In this document: positions 5,663 through 6,527 of the stretch, in pieces
How positions within the stretch are numbered: position 1 is the first letter of the stretch
How the letters are laid out: the number at the start of each line of letters is the position of its first letter
Source of the DNA: Mucilaginibacter sp. UBA4741
GTDB lineage: Bacteria > Bacteroidota > Bacteroidia > Sphingobacteriales > Sphingobacteriaceae
Reading direction: 5' to 3'
Assembly (NCBI GenBank): GCA_002403905.1
Contig: DHIR01000215.1
Span: forward strand, 1 to 6,527
DNA: 6,527 nucleotides
Notes under the pieces: model-generated
The model's input: the letters and a program-made list of their open reading frames with translations, nothing else
Databases searched by the model: none
What the model was told of the DNA's origin: nothing
Program-made: the position numbers and the translations under genes

Positions 5663-6448
5663 CTAAAATCGTGTCGAGAAATCCTCCTTAACCTGCCCTT
5701 TTCTAAAATACACCAGGCCTATCCAAAACAGGTCAACGGTAACGGTTACTTGTGGGTGTGCTTTAATTTGCGCCCAGGCTTCTTTCATGCCTTCGCTCCG
5801 GTATATGTCGTCAAATATCAGCAGGGTATCGTCATGCACTTTGGGCAGGCACCATTCAAAGTACTTTAGGGTAGCCTCTTTTTGGTGATTGCCGTCAACA
5901 AAAACAAAATCAAGTTTATCTAACCCATTAATCACTTCGGGTAGGGTGTCATCAAAATTGCCGAGTATAAGGTCAATGTTTGTTAGCCCGGCTTCAGCAA
6001 AATCTCTTTTTGCTATTTTGGCAATTTCAGGGCTGCCTTCAAGCGTATAAACTTTAGCATTGGGCGCGGCCTTTTGCAGGTAAAGCGTGGTAATGCCTAA
6101 GCAAGTGTCTAACTCAATAATGTTATCAGGCTGCATATCTGCAGCGAGGCGATAAAGCAATTGCGCCACTTTGGGTGTTTCCAGCACATTTTTGGCGATG
6201 ACACTTATTTTTCTCCTACAGTCATTAATTACATGCGAGCCGGCTCCCGGATCGTTTACGGTGATCACCCGGTCGTCATTTAATAAACCTTCGCGTATAT
6301 ATTCAATCTCGGCATATAATTTTTTGGCATGATAATCGTAAATAACTTCATCAACCAGCCGGTATATAAATGGGGAGTGCAAGCCGTGCCGGGTTTTGGC
6401 TTTTAGACGGTGCAGCAGGTAGTCTTTAGCAAACCTTAAATTAAACAT
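5663..6448 (-). CDS. Class I SAM-dependent methyltransferase (O-methyltransferase-like)
   Basis: The 261-residue cytosolic protein resembles small catechol/CoA-type O-methyltransferases (methyltransferase 24 type). After an N-terminal region containing HGLHSPF (21-27), common in Bacteroidota members, the Rossmann core shows motif I IIELDTCLGITTLYL (110-124), an acidic residue after strand 2 (YTLEGSP, Glu137), GNF (163-165), FVFVDGNH (181-188) and a DD pair (213-214) in LLIFDD, the usual metal or substrate site of this group. In motif I the first glycine of the usual E-x-G-x-x-x-G is Asp114, which is odd; Gly118 is kept. The methyl acceptor cannot be told from sequence or neighbours. ATG at 6448 has no Shine-Dalgarno sequence. 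The gene converges on the beta-barrel gene with a 1-bp gap and diverges from the gene at 6492 across 43 bp. Confidence 0.85.
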   Translation of the reverse strand: MFNLRFAKDYLLHRLKAKTRHGLHSPFIYRLVDEVIYDYHAKKLYAEIEYIREGLLNDDRVITVNDPGAGSHVINDCRRKISVIAKNVLETPKVAQLLYRLAADMQPDNIIELDTCLGITTLYLQKAAPNAKVYTLEGSPEIAKIAKRDFAEAGLTNIDLILGNFDDTLPEVINGLDKLDFVFVDGNHQKEATLKYFEWCLPKVHDDTLLIFDDIYRSEGMKEAWAQIKAHPQVTVTVDLFWIGLVYFRKGQVKEDFSTRF

Positions 6449-6450
6449 GG

Positions 6451-6481
6451 TTGTAAAATTATATAAACGTTTGTATTTTAG
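6451..6481 (+). promoter_or_regulatory. Possible promoter for the gene at the right edge
   Basis: TTG at 6451-6453 is followed after 20 bp by TATTTTAG (6474-6481), which differs from the Bacteroidota -7 box TAnnTTTG at one of six fixed positions. The spacing is ideal. Transcription would start near 6487, leaving only a few bases before the ATG at 6492, so the message would be almost leaderless. An overlapping alternative, AACGTTTG (6467-6474), also has one mismatch. Confidence 0.4.
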
Positions 6482-6491
6482 CGGAACGTAA

Positions 6492-6527
6492 ATGATAAAT
6501 CTAACAGAAGTAAATTCGTTAATACGC
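6492..6527 (+). CDS. Start of an unidentified gene (12 codons, cut by window edge)
   Basis: ATG at 6492 opens a frame that stays open to the last base and reads MINLTEVNSLIR. It lies 43 bp from the divergently transcribed methyltransferase start and just after a plausible promoter. Twelve residues are too few to name a family. That this is a real gene start is inferred from the position, the promoter and the lack of any other feature here. Confidence 0.4.
   Translation, partial: MINLTEVNSLIR

Noticed and set aside
6454..6461. Minus-strand -7 box (TAATTTTA) for the methyltransferase gene
   Set aside because: It has one mismatch, no -33 TTG at a proper distance, and would make the message leaderless. 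The support is too weak.

Overview
The window most likely comes from a Bacteroidota genome, probably of the Sphingobacteriaceae (Mucilaginibacter/Pedobacter type). The evidence is an alternative complex III (act) gene pair, AT-rich intergenic DNA, no purine-rich Shine-Dalgarno sites before the genes, and two good matches to the Bacteroidota -7 promoter box TAnnTTTG. The genus is inference; the phylum is well supported.

Layout. Positions 1-2570, minus strand, hold the start of the act operon. actA (1281-2570) is a membrane cytochrome c with six haem-binding CxxCH motifs. It is followed after 41 bp by actB, which runs off the left edge (1-1239). A promoter for the pair is visible at 2657-2690. 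Positions 2768-3748, minus strand, encode a deoxyhypusine synthase family enzyme with the catalytic lysine motif WGK. Its own promoter box at 3773-3780 shows that the start is at 3748, not further upstream.

Positions 3749-4518 are a 770-bp region between divergent genes with no convincing gene. It holds a 187-bp nested palindrome of REP/REPIN type (3853-4039), a short GC-rich patch (about 4066-4121) and three copies of a 42-bp tandem repeat, each with a small internal palindrome (4286-4411).

Positions 4519-5661, plus strand, encode a secreted 380-residue outer-membrane beta-barrel of the BamA/TamA type without POTRA domains. It converges, with one base between the genes, on a class I SAM-dependent methyltransferase (5663-6448, minus). 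The first 12 codons of a plus-strand gene lie at the right edge (6492-6527).

How the genes relate. Only actA and actB clearly work together: they transfer electrons from menaquinol to cytochrome c or a terminal oxidase. The other genes look like ordinary, unrelated neighbours. I see no defence, phage or secretion island. The least explained part of the window is the repeat-rich 3853-4411 segment.
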